From Pseudomonas morbosilactucae (GTDB lineage: Bacteria; Pseudomonadota; Gammaproteobacteria; Pseudomonadales; Pseudomonadaceae), in NCBI RefSeq assembly GCF_023241715.1, contig NZ_JALQCW010000004.1:186001-250000 (forward strand): 64,000 nucleotides of DNA. Direction: 5' to 3'. The notes below the pieces were generated by a model, which worked only from the letters and a program-made list of their open reading frames with translations, searched no databases and was not told the DNA's origin. Positions 27,479 through 36,692 of the stretch are shown here, one piece after another (positions within the stretch are counted from its first letter, which is position 1; each line of letters opens with the position of its first letter). Made by a program: the position numbers and the translations under genes.

Positions 27479-28848
27479 AAATCAGCGTATTTGGAAGTGG
27501 TTATGTCGGGCTGGTACAAGCCGCCGTATTGGCTGAAGTCGGCCACGATGTCATCTGCATGGACATCGACGAGCACAAGGTCAAGCAACTGCAACAGGGG
27601 CTCGTGAGTATCTTCGAGCCGGGGCTAGCCAGCCTGGTGCGGGAAAACCTGGAAGCCAAGCGCCTGAGCTTCACCAACGATGAGCAACTGGCGGTGCAGC
27701 ATGGCCAGGTGCTGTTCATTGCCGTGGGCACGCCGTCTAGCGAAGACGGCTCGGCGGACTTGCGTTATGTGCTGTCGGTGGGCGACGCCGTGGCCCGGCA
27801 CCGCGAGCAGCCAGTGATCCTGGTGGAAAAATCCACCGTGCCAGTGGGCACCGGCGACACGCTGAAGGCCCATATCGACGCGGCCCTGGAAGGCCGGAAC
27901 CTGGAATTCGATATCGTCTCCAACCCGGAATTTCTCAAGGAAGGATCGGCCGTGGCCGATTGCCGACGCCCGGACCGGATCATCATCGGCTGCGAGCGTG
28001 AAGAGGTGCGCGAGGTGATGCGCGAGCTGTACGCACCGTTCAACCGCAACCACGACCGCATCATGTTCATGGACCTGCGCAGCGCCGAGCTGACCAAGTA
28101 CGCGGCCAACTGCATGCTGGCGACCAAGATCAGCTTTATCAACCAGATCGCCGAGCTGGCCGAGCACCTGGGGGCCGACATTGAATCGGTGCGCCTGGGC
28201 ATCGGCGCCGACTCGCGCATCGGCTATCACTTTATCTACCCCGGCTGCGGCTACGGCGGCTCGTGCTTCCCCAAGGACATGCGCGCGCTGATCCACAGTG
28301 CCGAGCAAGCCCACTGCTCCAGCGACCTGCTGCAAGCGGTGGAAGCCATCAACGAGCGGCAGAAACACAAGCTGTTCCAGCGCATCCATGCGTTCTACAA
28401 GGGTGAGCTGCGCGGCAAGACCTTTGCCCTCTGGGGCCTGGCCTTCAAGCCCAACACCGACGACATGCGCGACGCGCCGAGCCGGGTGTTGCTGGAAGCA
28501 CTGTTCGCCGCAGGGGCCGAAGTGCGGGCCTTCGATCCCGAAGCCATGCAGGAAACCCAGCGCCTGTACCCCAACGAGTCGCAGTTGATGCTGATGGGCA
28601 CCCCGGAATCGGTGCTCAACGGTGCCGACGCCCTGATCATCTGCACCGAGTGGCAGCAGTTCAAGGCCCCGGATTTCGAGCTGATCGAAAAACGCCTCAA
28701 GGCCCCAGTGATCTTCGACGGCCGCAACCTGTACGACGCCGAACGCCTGGCCCGCGCCGGTTTCACCTACTTCCCCATGGGCCGTGGTGAATCCCGCCAC
28801 TTGCCGATCGCCCGGCAAGCCGTCCTCGGCAACGCTGCCCAAGCCTGA
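27475..28848 (+). CDS. ugd: UDP-glucose 6-dehydrogenase
   Basis: A 457-residue NAD-dependent enzyme making UDP-glucuronate, the precursor used by ArnA. The N-terminal Rossmann motif is FGSGYVGL (residues 5-12), the catalytic Cys lies in YGGSCFPKD near residue 265, and the UDP-binding C-terminal domain contains [20 protein letters not shown] 27475 overlaps the arnF stop; the longer open frame upstream is out of family. Placement at the end of arn provides the substrate-supply step in the same transcript. Confidence 0.95.
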   Translation: MKISVFGSGYVGLVQAAVLAEVGHDVICMDIDEHKVKQLQQGLVSIFEPGLASLVRENLEAKRLSFTNDEQLAVQHGQVLFIAVGTPSSEDGSADLRYVLSVGDAVARHREQPVILVEKSTVPVGTGDTLKAHIDAALEGRNLEFDIVSNPEFLKEGSAVADCRRPDRIIIGCEREEVREVMRELYAPFNRNHDRIMFMDLRSAELTKYAANCMLATKISFINQIAELAEHLGADIESVRLGIGADSRIGYHFIYPGCGYGGSCFPKDMRALIHSAEQAHCSSDLLQAVEAINERQKHKLFQRIHAFYKGELRGKTFALWGLAFKPNTDDMRDAPSRVLLEALFAAGAEVRAFDPEAMQETQRLYPNESQLMLMGTPESVLNGADALIICTEWQQFKAPDFELIEKRLKAPVIFDGRNLYDAERLARAGFTYFPMGRGESRHLPIARQAVLGNAAQA

Positions 28849-30462
28849 ATGGACATCGACCCCATCGCCCCGTCCAAACGCCTTTATTGGCAAGCGCTGG
28901 GGCTGGGGTTGCTGGCCTTGCTGCTGTTTAGCGCGGGCGTCTATCAGCAGCCGGTGATCGGCTTCGACTCTCGATTCGTGCTGTTCGCCAAGGAAATGCT
29001 GCGCCACGGGCCGGGGTTTTTCCCCACCACCTACGGGGAGCCCTACGCGGACTACAGCGCGGCATCCACCTGGCTGGTGTACCTGCTGTCGCTGCCCCTG
29101 GGCCAGGTCACCACCCTCAGCGCCTGGCTGCCCAGCGCCCTGTCTGCGGCCCTGATCGTCAGCCTGATGTATCGCCTGGTGGCGCCCTACTCCCGCCCCT
29201 GGGCCCTGCTCAGCGTGGCCTTGCTGCTGCTGAGCAACACCTTTATCAGCGAAACCCGTGCCGTGTCCCTGGACCAGATGCTCGCCGCTGTGGCCCTGGC
29301 GGTGTTCTACCTGGGGTACGCCCATGAGCACTTCGCCGCGCCGCGCCGGACCTGGCTGATCCTGCTGTTGCTGGCGCTGGGGTTTGCCATTCGCGGGCCC
29401 ATTGGCCTGGTGATTCCCACCGGCATGCTGTGCAGCTATTACCTGTTGAACGGCCAATGGCGGCGCCTGCTGGGTTTTGGCTGTAGCGCCCTGCTATTGC
29501 TCATGGCCGGTGTGGCGCTGTTGCTGTGGCTGGCCCAGCTCAGTGGCGGCCCGGGTTTTGTCCAGGACGTGATCCGCATGCAGTTCATGGGGCGCATGGA
29601 CGGCAGCGAAGGCTCCAGTGGCCTGTTCTTCTACTTCACCAGCTCCCTGGGCAACTACGCCTTGGCCTACCCTCTGTCCCTGTTGACCTGGGTGGGTGTG
29701 TTACTGGCCGGGCGCGGTGATCAAGGCCCGGCCTTCAGGTTGCTGCGCCTGTGCACCGCCGCCGGTTTGGTGGTGATGATCGGCCTGTCGATTCCCCAGG
29801 CGAAGAAGGCCCGTTACCTGCTGCCGATGCTGCCCATGGCGGCGATTATTGCGGCCTATCCATTTCAGGCTCAGCGCGGATCGCTCTTCACCGCGTTGCG
29901 AGTATTGATGCAGGGCCTGTGGCTGCTGTTGCCAGGGGCCCTCTTGGTGGCCCTGGTGCTGTTGCAGCGCCGGTTTCCCCAGCAAGGGGTGGCGCTGCCA
30001 ACGGTCTTGGCGATCCTCGGCGGGCTGCAACTACTGGCCCTGTGCCTGTTGCGAGCTCGCTGGCGAGCGGTGGGCCTGGCCTACAGCGCCGTGCTTGCGG
30101 TGTGGACCTGTTACATCGGGGTCTTCGAGCCAGTGCAACGGCAGTTGTATGACACCCAGGCGTTCAGCCATGCCGTGCTGCAACGAATCCAGACCGACCC
30201 CGCGCCTCTGGTGCTGTACGGCATGGGCAAGGACGCCAAGGCGATCAAGTTCATGGTCAACCTCGATCAGGACCTGCAACCGCGGTTCAGCGAGCAGCTA
30301 CCGTCGTTGCTGGCCTCGCCGGAACCGGCCTGGCTGATGCTCGATCAAAGCGCAGTACGAGGCACGCCCCTGGAACACGTTACCCCGGCCTTGAGCGGTC
30401 GTTTCGACAATAACGATTACCTGCTGCTGCGCCTGCCCGCCTCCGTGCCGGGCGCCGACTGA
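28849..30462 (+). CDS. ArnT-like (GT-C, PMT superfamily) membrane glycosyltransferase
   Basis: A 537-residue polytopic protein with about 11-12 TM helices. Its first periplasmic loop, GFDSRFVLFAKEML, parallels the ArnT motif [14 protein letters not shown], with Asp retained and Ser in place of the ArnT Glu. Further GT-C features are YADYSAASTWLVYLL and the end of the TM region at KKARYLLPMLP. The ATG directly abuts the ugd stop, so it is in the arn transcript. It probably transfers a sugar from a polyprenyl carrier to lipid A or another envelope acceptor; donor and acceptor are not known. Confidence 0.85.
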   Translation: MDIDPIAPSKRLYWQALGLGLLALLLFSAGVYQQPVIGFDSRFVLFAKEMLRHGPGFFPTTYGEPYADYSAASTWLVYLLSLPLGQVTTLSAWLPSALSAALIVSLMYRLVAPYSRPWALLSVALLLLSNTFISETRAVSLDQMLAAVALAVFYLGYAHEHFAAPRRTWLILLLLALGFAIRGPIGLVIPTGMLCSYYLLNGQWRRLLGFGCSALLLLMAGVALLLWLAQLSGGPGFVQDVIRMQFMGRMDGSEGSSGLFFYFTSSLGNYALAYPLSLLTWVGVLLAGRGDQGPAFRLLRLCTAAGLVVMIGLSIPQAKKARYLLPMLPMAAIIAAYPFQAQRGSLFTALRVLMQGLWLLLPGALLVALVLLQRRFPQQGVALPTVLAILGGLQLLALCLLRARWRAVGLAYSAVLAVWTCYIGVFEPVQRQLYDTQAFSHAVLQRIQTDPAPLVLYGMGKDAKAIKFMVNLDQDLQPRFSEQLPSLLASPEPAWLMLDQSAVRGTPLEHVTPALSGRFDNNDYLLLRLPASVPGAD

Positions 30463-30615
30463 AGGCCGCCGCTTGACGCCGGTCATCCGCCTTGAACGGA
30501 GGGTTCGGGTTTAACTGCAAAAATAATGCACTTAACCAGCATTATTATGAATTTGTCAGCACCCCATTCGAACGGCACACTGTGGCCGTTCCTTCCCCCA
30601 AATGTTGGAACGTTA

Positions 30616-30653
30616 AAGGGCTTTCTGGTGATCCAGGCAAGCCCTTCTTTTTG
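30616..30653 (+). terminator. Rho-independent terminator after the arn operon
   Basis: AAGGGCTT (30616-30623) and AAGCCCTT (30639-30646) form an 8-bp stem with a 15-base loop, followed by CTTTTTG. It lies about 150 bases after the last arn-linked gene and 30 bases before the HPP gene. An attenuator role for the HPP gene is also possible. Confidence 0.6.
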
Positions 30654-30682
30654 CCTGCCTTTTGCCCCGGATCCTGTTGCTC

Positions 30683-31390
30683 ATGTTTGCTCGCTGGAAA
30701 CCCGCTGTCGTCAATACCCGCCCTTCGGAATGGAGCCGCGCCGCCATCGGCATGGCCCTGGGCACCCTGTTCAGTGTCTGGCTGTGTGGCCAAGTGTTCG
30801 GTACCGCTGTGGCCTTGCACCTGATCGGCCCCCTCGGCGCCTCCGCCGTCTTGCTGTTTGCCGTGTCGTCGGGGGCGCTGGCCCAACCCTGGTCGATTCT
30901 CGGCGGCTACCTGTGTGCGTCCGTGGTTGCCTTGCTGGTGGCCCATGTGCTCGGGCGGACCCTGGGCAGCGCCTGCCTGGCGGCGGGCATGGCGCTGATC
31001 CTGATGTGTTGGCTGCGTTGCCTGCACCCGCCAGCCGGCGCCCTGGCCCTGACCCTGGTGTTGGCCGACCCGGCGACCATCGCCCTCGACTGGCAAGCCC
31101 TGGGCCCGGTCATGCTCGGGGCCACAGGTTTGTTGTGCAGCGCCCTGGCGTACAACAACCTGACGCGGATTCGTTACCCCAGGGGCGCCAGTGAGCCCGT
31201 AGTGGCGGTGCCGACCGAACCGCGCACGACGGACAGCCTGGGCATCACCGCCGAAGACCTGAAGGAGGCCCTGGCCGAGATGGAAGCGTTCTTCGATGTC
31301 ACGCCCCAGGACCTGGAGCAACTGATTCACGCCAGTGAAACCCATGCACGGCGGCGTAGCATCGGCCAGGTGCTGGAGCCACGTCTCTGA
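30683..31390 (+). CDS. HPP family membrane protein
   Basis: A 235-residue protein with four to five TM helices and the family motif in LRCLHPPAGALALTLV; residues after about 170 form a cytosolic tail rich in acidic residues (DLKEALAEMEAFFDVTPQDLEQL). Some HPP proteins are implicated in nitrite transport in plants and cyanobacteria, but bacterial roles are mostly undetermined. ATG 30683 is preferred over the upstream TTG 30662. Confidence 0.85.
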   Translation: MFARWKPAVVNTRPSEWSRAAIGMALGTLFSVWLCGQVFGTAVALHLIGPLGASAVLLFAVSSGALAQPWSILGGYLCASVVALLVAHVLGRTLGSACLAAGMALILMCWLRCLHPPAGALALTLVLADPATIALDWQALGPVMLGATGLLCSALAYNNLTRIRYPRGASEPVVAVPTEPRTTDSLGITAEDLKEALAEMEAFFDVTPQDLEQLIHASETHARRRSIGQVLEPRL

Positions 31391-31436
31391 TTGCCGCGTG
31401 ATCGCGGGTCACCCATCGCGATAGCCAAGGCCGGCT

Positions 31437-32300
31437 TCAGAGCAGCGGGTCCCAACGCTGGGACCAATCGTTGTCACTGGCGATCACTTCGCGCAATACG
31501 GCGCAGGCCTGTTGCAAGGCTGCCGAATCGCGCTCACGGGCATACAGCAGGTAGGTCGGAAAGCTGAACTCCGGGGCCTTCTCCACCCGCTCCAGCACAC
31601 CGCTGTCCAGGTAGCTCTGCACCACCCGGGTACGAAAGTAGCCGCTGCCGCCGCTGTCGAGGATGAACTGCAAGGCCAGGGGCCCGAGGTTGAAACTCAC
31701 CGCCGCCCGGGCCTGATCCGGCAAGGCGGCATCGTGCTGGCGGCGAAAATCCTCGCCCCAATCGATGTACACGTAAGGCTCCGGGTTGTCGGCCAGGCGC
31801 ACGTGAATCAGCTTTTCTTCCAGCAATTGCTCAACCTGCAGCCCCGGCCAATACACCGGCTGGTAGACCAGTGCCGCATCCAGCACCCCCAGTTCCAGCT
31901 GACGTTGCAGGCTGGCGCCGTCGGCGATCTCGGTACGGATGGCGTGGCCGGGCATGACTTGGCGCAGGCAGCGCACCCAATTGAGCATGAGGGGGTTGCA
32001 CAGGCTGACCTCACCGCCAATGCGCAACACGTTGTGATAGCCCTGCAACAGCGGCAAATCCCGTTGCGCGGCCTCCCAGGTCTGCACCAACTGGTTGGCA
32101 TAGACGATGAAGGCCTCGCCGTCGGCCGTGAGCCGGGCGCCGGCGCGGTTGCGCACCAGGAGTTTGCAGTTGAGCTGGCCTTCGAGGTTCTGCACCCGGG
32201 CGCTGATGGCGGTCTGGGTCAGGTGCAGGCGTTCGGCGGCGGCAATCAGGCTGCCGCTGCGGACGATTTCCAGGAAGGTGCGGGCCAGTTCGATGTCCAT
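31437..32300 (-). CDS. LysR family transcriptional regulator
   Basis: A 287-residue LysR protein. The winged HTH occupies residues 1-60 (MDIELARTFLEIVRSGSLIAAA, then LHLTQTAISARVQNLEGQL), followed by the periplasmic-binding-like effector domain. ATG 32300 is preceded by GAGGCAG; the further upstream in-frame extension is not typical of the family. There is no divergent partner within reach, since REP sequences lie upstream, so the target is not obvious. Confidence 0.9.
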   Translation of the reverse strand: MDIELARTFLEIVRSGSLIAAAERLHLTQTAISARVQNLEGQLNCKLLVRNRAGARLTADGEAFIVYANQLVQTWEAAQRDLPLLQGYHNVLRIGGEVSLCNPLMLNWVRCLRQVMPGHAIRTEIADGASLQRQLELGVLDAALVYQPVYWPGLQVEQLLEEKLIHVRLADNPEPYVYIDWGEDFRRQHDAALPDQARAAVSFNLGPLALQFILDSGGSGYFRTRVVQSYLDSGVLERVEKAPEFSFPTYLLYARERDSAALQQACAVLREVIASDNDWSQRWDPLL

Positions 32301-32662
32301 ACTGCCTCGGGAGCGAAAGTCGAGCGCCATTGTAGCGGCGCCCGCCCCGCTGCGCGCCTAAGCGGCATGCATTTGCCGTGACGGCACCGCCAGGCTTACT
32401 GCGCACACCGTACGGTTCTCCCCCGTGGCGCATTCGATCAACGGGCCGCTCGGCGTTGCCGACGAAGGTTGCCCACTTCGGGCGTGCACGCAGGCGTCTT
32501 CAGGGAACACAGCCTTGCGGGTGATTAGGGCCTTGATAACGGTAGGCGCTGGCTTGCCAGCGATTGCAATCCTGAGGGCAATGCAAAACTCGGCGGACCT
32601 ATCGCCGGCAAGCCGGCTCCTACAAACGATTTCATCTTGTAGGAGCAGGGCCTGGGGGCGGG
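32301..32662. other. Intergenic region carrying a REPIN
   Basis: This 362-base spacer separates the LysR gene from the Lrp-type gene (both minus strand). It contains the REP doublet described separately and a further partial REP flank (TTGTAGGAGC at about 32638). No gene is supported. Confidence 0.6.
32542..32624. repeat. REPIN (inverted pair of Pseudomonas REP elements)
   Basis: A REP with core GGCGCTGGCTTGCCAGCGAT (32546-32565) faces a second, inverted REP ending in CGGCAAGCCGGCTCCTACA (to 32624). This is the standard Pseudomonas palindromic REP doublet mobilised in trans by RAYT transposases. Confidence 0.85.
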
Positions 32663-33142
32663 TTATTCCATGGTGGTCTTGACCATCGCCAGTTCCGGAT
32701 GGCTGACCAGCTTGTCGATGTGCAGGTCAGGGTCGTCGAACCAGACTTCAGTGAGCACGCGGTAATGCTCCATGTCCCGGCAGCGCATGCGCAGGCTGTA
32801 GTCGAAGGCGCCGCTGATCAGGCGGCACTCCAGTACTTGCGGGCAGCCACGAACCTTGGCCTCGAAGGCCTTTTGCGCCGCGCGCCCGCTTTGGTTGGAC
32901 AAGGCCACCAGCACCAGTAACGACAGGCCCGGGGTGAGCTTTTTTTCATCGAGGATCGCGCCATATCCGCGGATCACCCCGAGCTGTTCGAGCTTGCGCA
33001 CCCGCTCCAGGCAGGGCCTGGGGGTCAGGTGCACGCGCTCGGAGAGTTTCTGGTAGGTGATGCGCCCTTCGTGGCGCAACACCTCGATGATCGCTTGATC
33101 GATCCGATCAAGCACAATCGACAGGTCGCGGATGTCCGCCAT
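32663..33142 (-). CDS. Lrp/AsnC family transcriptional regulator
   Basis: A 159-residue regulator: an N-terminal HTH (LDRIDQAIIEVLRHEGRITYQKLSERVHLTPRPCLERVRKLEQLGVI, residues 11-57) and a C-terminal RAM ligand-binding domain (SLLVLVALSNQSG to EVWFDDPDLHIDKLVSH). AAGGAAGG precedes ATG 33142. It is 12 bases downstream of the amino-acid ABC ATPase gene on the same strand, so it probably senses an amino acid and controls this transporter or its catabolism. Confidence 0.92.
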   Translation of the reverse strand: MADIRDLSIVLDRIDQAIIEVLRHEGRITYQKLSERVHLTPRPCLERVRKLEQLGVIRGYGAILDEKKLTPGLSLLVLVALSNQSGRAAQKAFEAKVRGCPQVLECRLISGAFDYSLRMRCRDMEHYRVLTEVWFDDPDLHIDKLVSHPELAMVKTTME

Positions 33143-33154
33143 GGATGCCTTCCT

Positions 33155-33916
33155 TTACTTCAAACGGCCAGATAAAAATTGCTGCAAACGTTCACTTTGT
33201 GGCTGGTCAAGTATGCGTGCGTCGCCCTGTTCCTCGACACGCCCCTGGTGCAAAAACAGCACCTGGCTCGACACCTGGCGGGCAAAACCCATTTCGTGGG
33301 TGACCATCAGCATGGTACGCCCCTCCTCCGCCAGTGCCTGGATCACCTTGAGCACTTCGCCCACCAGTTCCGGGTCGAGGGCCGAGGTCGGTTCGTCGAA
33401 CAGCAGGATCTCCGGTTCCACCGCCAGCGCCCGGGCAATCGCTACCCGCTGTTGCTGGCCGCCGGAAAGGAATGCCGGGTACTGCTCGGCCACCCGCTGC
33501 GGCAAGCCGACTTTGTCCAGGTAGGCCCGGGCACTCTCCTCGGCCGCCTTGCGGCTGACACCCAGGACCCGGCACGGCGCGAGGATAATGTTTTCCAGCA
33601 CCGTCAGATGGCTCCACAGGTTGAAATGCTGGAACACCATGGCCAGGCGCGTGCGCAGGCGCTGCAGTTGCGCCGGGCTGGCGACCCGCATGCCGCCGGG
33701 GGCGGAACGGGTGGCGATGCGCTCACCGTCCAGTTCGATCAAGCCCTCATCGGCCCGTTCGAGAAAGTTGATGCAACGCAACATGGTGCTCTTACCCGAA
33801 CCACTGGCGCCGATCATGCTCACCACGTCGCCGGCCCGCGCCTTCAGCGAGACGCCCTTGAGCACCTCGTTGTCACCAAAGCGCTTGTAGAGATTTTCAA
33901 CGGTCAATTTGTACAT
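33155..33916 (-). CDS. Polar amino acid ABC transporter ATPase (HisP/AotP-like)
   Basis: A 253-residue importer ATPase. Motifs are Walker A ([19 protein letters not shown], typical of amino-acid importers), the Q-loop MVFQHFNLWSHLTVLENI, the signature [16 protein letters not shown], Walker B LLFDEPTSALDPE and the H-loop VTHEMGFA. ATG 33916 has AGGAGTG upstream. It lies with two permeases and a binding protein in the order binding protein, permease, permease, ATPase, then the Lrp-type regulator. Confidence 0.94.
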   Translation of the reverse strand: MYKLTVENLYKRFGDNEVLKGVSLKARAGDVVSMIGASGSGKSTMLRCINFLERADEGLIELDGERIATRSAPGGMRVASPAQLQRLRTRLAMVFQHFNLWSHLTVLENIILAPCRVLGVSRKAAEESARAYLDKVGLPQRVAEQYPAFLSGGQQQRVAIARALAVEPEILLFDEPTSALDPELVGEVLKVIQALAEEGRTMLMVTHEMGFARQVSSQVLFLHQGRVEEQGDARILDQPQSERLQQFLSGRLK

Positions 33917-33983
33917 GCAACACTCCTGGCGCTTCACCGGCCACGGCGGCGCTCTGGATAGACATAAGGGAAGTGGAACGCAC

Positions 33984-34694
33984 TCAGTGGGCAGGCCCGA
34001 GGAAGCTCAGCCAGCGCCGCTCCGCCAGACGAAAGCCGCCGACCAGGGCGAAGGACAGCCCGAGGTAGAGCAGCCCGGCGATGCCGAACGCCTGGAAGGT
34101 CATGAAGGTCGCGGCATTGGCGTCCCGCGCCACCTTGAGGATGTCGGGAATGGTCGCGGTGAAGGCCACGGAGGTGGCGTGCAGCATGAGGATCACTTCA
34201 TTGCTGTAGAACGGCAGCGCCCGGCGCAAGGCCGACGGCAGGATCAACCGCCAGTACAGGCGCCAGCCACTCAGACCGTAGGCATGGGCGGCTTCGATTT
34301 CACCGTAGGGAATACTGCGGATGGCCCCGGCAAAAATCTCCACCGTGTAAGCGCAGGTATTGAGGGTGAAGGCCAGCAAGGTGCAGTTCATCGCATCGCG
34401 GAAAAAGGCTTCCAGCAGCGGCTGAGAACGGATCGCCGCCATGCCGTAGAGGCCGCTGTAGCAAATCAGCAACTGGATATACAGCGGCGTGCCACGAAAC
34501 ACGTAGGTGAACAGCTGCACCGGCCAGCGCACCAGGGCCCAGCGCGAGGTGCGCATGATCGCCAGGGGCAACGAGAGGAAGAACCCCAGGACGATGCTCG
34601 CCACCAGCAGCCACAAGGTCATGGCCAGCCCGGTCAGGCTTTCGCCGTCGCTGAACAGAAAGGGACGCCAGTATTCCTGAATCAATTCGATCAT
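33984..34694 (-). CDS. Polar amino acid ABC permease (HisM-like)
   Basis: A 236-residue inner-membrane permease with five TM helices and the ATPase-contact loop EIEAAHAYGLSGWRLYWRLILPSALRRALP. QLFTYVFRGTPLYIQLLICYSGLYG is characteristic of HisM/ArgM-type subunits. The start overlaps the stop of the preceding permease (ATGA). It forms the heteromeric channel with that subunit. Confidence 0.93.
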   Translation of the reverse strand: MIELIQEYWRPFLFSDGESLTGLAMTLWLLVASIVLGFFLSLPLAIMRTSRWALVRWPVQLFTYVFRGTPLYIQLLICYSGLYGMAAIRSQPLLEAFFRDAMNCTLLAFTLNTCAYTVEIFAGAIRSIPYGEIEAAHAYGLSGWRLYWRLILPSALRRALPFYSNEVILMLHATSVAFTATIPDILKVARDANAATFMTFQAFGIAGLLYLGLSFALVGGFRLAERRWLSFLGPAH

Positions 34695-35416
34695 CGCGAC
34701 AGTCCTCGCACACCTTGGTTGTAACGCCGTTCAAGCCGTCGCAGCCCGTAGTTCGACGCACTGGTAATCAGCAGGTACAGGGCGCCGGCCAGCAACAGGA
34801 AATCCAGCATGTTGAAGGTGCTCTTGCCGGCTTCCTGGGCCACTTTGACCAGGTCCGACAGGCCGATGATCGACACCAGCGCCGTGGCCTTGAGCAGCAC
34901 CAGCCAGTTGTTGCCCAGGCTCGGCAAGGCAAAGCGCATCATTTGCGGGAAGACCACGAAGCGAAAGCGCTGCCAGCGATTGAGGCCGAAGGCCGCCGCG
35001 GCTTCCTGCTGACCCCGGGGCACACTGAGGATGGCGCCACGGAAGGTTTCGGTGAAATAGGCACCGTAGATAAAACCCAAGGTGATGACCCCCGCCACAA
35101 AAGGGTCGATTTCCATGAAGGGCCAGCCCATGAACTCGGTGAAGCTGCTCAGCCAGCCTTGCAGGCTGTAAAAAATCAGCAGCATCAGCACCAGGTCCGG
35201 CACCCCGCGAATCAGCGTGGTGTAGAAGGTCGCGGGCAGGTTCAGCAGGCGCAACGGCGACAGCTTGGCGGCCGCCCCCAGCAGGCCCAGGAGCATGCTC
35301 ACCAGCAGTGACAGGGCCGAGAGTTTCAGGGTGACCCAGGTTCCGTGCAGCAACAGCGGGCCATAGCCTTGCAAGACCGAGAGGTCCAGGCCGATAAAAT
35401 TGAGGAAGGTATTCAC
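34691..35416 (-). CDS. Polar amino acid ABC permease (HisQ-like)
   Basis: A permease of about 241 residues with five TM helices. TFYTTLIRGVPDLVLMLLIFYSLQG and the coupling loop QQEAAAAFGLNRWQRFRFVVFPQMMRFALPSLGNNW mark the HisQ group. No ATG is near; GTG 35416 (AAGGTG 6 bases upstream) is used, with GTG 35425 and TTG 35446 as alternatives. It follows the binding-protein gene by about 70 bases. Confidence 0.88.
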   Translation of the reverse strand: MNTFLNFIGLDLSVLQGYGPLLLHGTWVTLKLSALSLLVSMLLGLLGAAAKLSPLRLLNLPATFYTTLIRGVPDLVLMLLIFYSLQGWLSSFTEFMGWPFMEIDPFVAGVITLGFIYGAYFTETFRGAILSVPRGQQEAAAAFGLNRWQRFRFVVFPQMMRFALPSLGNNWLVLLKATALVSIIGLSDLVKVAQEAGKSTFNMLDFLLLAGALYLLITSASNYGLRRLERRYNQGVRGLSR

Positions 35417-35485
35417 GCCAATCACCTTGAATGCGCCGCACACCAAACCCTGGATCGTCGAGCGATCCAGGGGCGGCGTCGGGCA

Positions 35486-36265
35486 TCAGTTGTTGTAGAG
35501 GTCCAGATCGCCGAAGTGTTTCTGCTGGATCTGTGCGTAGATGCCCTTCTCGTGCAGGGCCTTGATGGCGGCATTGAGCATGCCTTTGAGCTCGTCCTGG
35601 TCCTTGCGGATGCCAATGGCGATTTCCGACGGTACCAGCGGGTCACTGATGCCCTGGCTGTTCTGGAAATCCGCGCCTTGTGGCGAGGTGAGGAAGCTCA
35701 TCTGCGCTTGCAGCTTGTCCTGGATCGAGGCGTCGAGGCGCCCGTAGACCAGGTCGGCGTAAACCTGATCCTGGTTCTGGTAGGCCCGCAGCTTGACCCC
35801 GGCCGGGCCCAGTTTGGCCTTGGCGTAGGTTTCCTGGATGGTGCCTTGCATGTAGCCGATGGTCTTGCCCTTGAGGGACTCACCGGTGGGCTCCAGGCCC
35901 GAATCCTTGCGAGTGACGATGGCGGTCGGGCCGGCGTACAGGCGGTCGGTGAAGTCGATCTGTTTTTTGCGCGCGTCGGTGACGGTCATCGAGGATTCGA
36001 TGGCGTCGAACTTGCCGGCCTTGAGTGCAGGGATCAGGCCGTCGAAGTCATTGCTGACCCACACGCACTTGACCTTGAGCTCGACGCAGATGGCATTGCC
36101 CAAGTCCACGCCAAACCCTTGCACGCCACCATCGGCGGTGGTGGATTCAAAAGGCGGGTAGCTGGGGTTGACGCCAAAACGGATTTCCTTCCACTCCTTG
36201 GCGACAGCGCCTTGGGAGCACAACGCCAACGCCATTACCGGCAAAGCCAGCCATTTATTATTCAT
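35486..36265 (-). CDS. Periplasmic binding protein for basic/polar amino acids (ArgT/HisJ-like)
   Basis: A 259-residue family 3 solute-binding protein with a signal peptide (MNNKWLALPVMALALCSQGAVA). The family signature is IRFGVNPSYPPFES, with GFGVDLGNAICVELKVKCVWVSNDFDGLIPALKAGKFDAI and a D-family pair (MTVTDARKKQIDFTDRLY). It is the first gene of the transporter operon. The ligand class (Lys/Arg/Orn/His or similar) is inferred from family; exact specificity is not readable. Confidence 0.92.
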   Translation of the reverse strand: MNNKWLALPVMALALCSQGAVAKEWKEIRFGVNPSYPPFESTTADGGVQGFGVDLGNAICVELKVKCVWVSNDFDGLIPALKAGKFDAIESSMTVTDARKKQIDFTDRLYAGPTAIVTRKDSGLEPTGESLKGKTIGYMQGTIQETYAKAKLGPAGVKLRAYQNQDQVYADLVYGRLDASIQDKLQAQMSFLTSPQGADFQNSQGISDPLVPSEIAIGIRKDQDELKGMLNAAIKALHEKGIYAQIQQKHFGDLDLYNN

Positions 36266-36692
36266 CTTCAGAGTCCCGGATTATTTGGAGTTATAGCGAC
36301 TGGCCCAAGGGCCCGGCCGCACTTTTGACAGGGGCAGAGAGTTCATGCGGCTTTGGCCGCAACAGGGTTCTTGTTAGGTTCAGAGCACGTTGCATGCGCC
36401 TTGCAACGCGGTGCCAGAATGCCAACAGACGCCCCCCCTCAGGTGTCGTAAGCAGCCGCCGAAACAGCCCGGATCGGCTGATAACGGCTCCTCGGCAGCC
36501 GATTCTGTCGTCAGGCGTCTGAAACAGGGCCTGGAGCGAGCAAGCGCTACGCTTTACCCGTGCCGACCATGCAAAAATGCACAGCCGACCTGCAGGTTTC
36601 GGGGTTGTAAGGGACAAATTTGCACTGTTACGATCCGGCCAGGTTCGCGCGCGAGCTTTTCCATAAAGAACAATAAAAGCAGGGAGTTAGTG
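36266..36692. other. Divergent promoter region between amino-acid importer and valine-catabolism genes
   Basis: A 427-base non-coding spacer that must hold promoters for the binding-protein gene (minus) and the hydrolase gene (plus). AGGGAG precedes the plus-strand start. I see no gene, REP or convincing operator in it. Confidence 0.4.

Noticed and set aside
30616..30653. Riboswitch upstream of the HPP gene
   Set aside because: Only a simple hairpin with T-run is visible; no conserved riboswitch core is recognisable.
32542..32624. CRISPR or rho-independent terminator
   Set aside because: The sequence is a Pseudomonas REP doublet with the GTAGGAGC/GGCTTGCC signature and no T-run.
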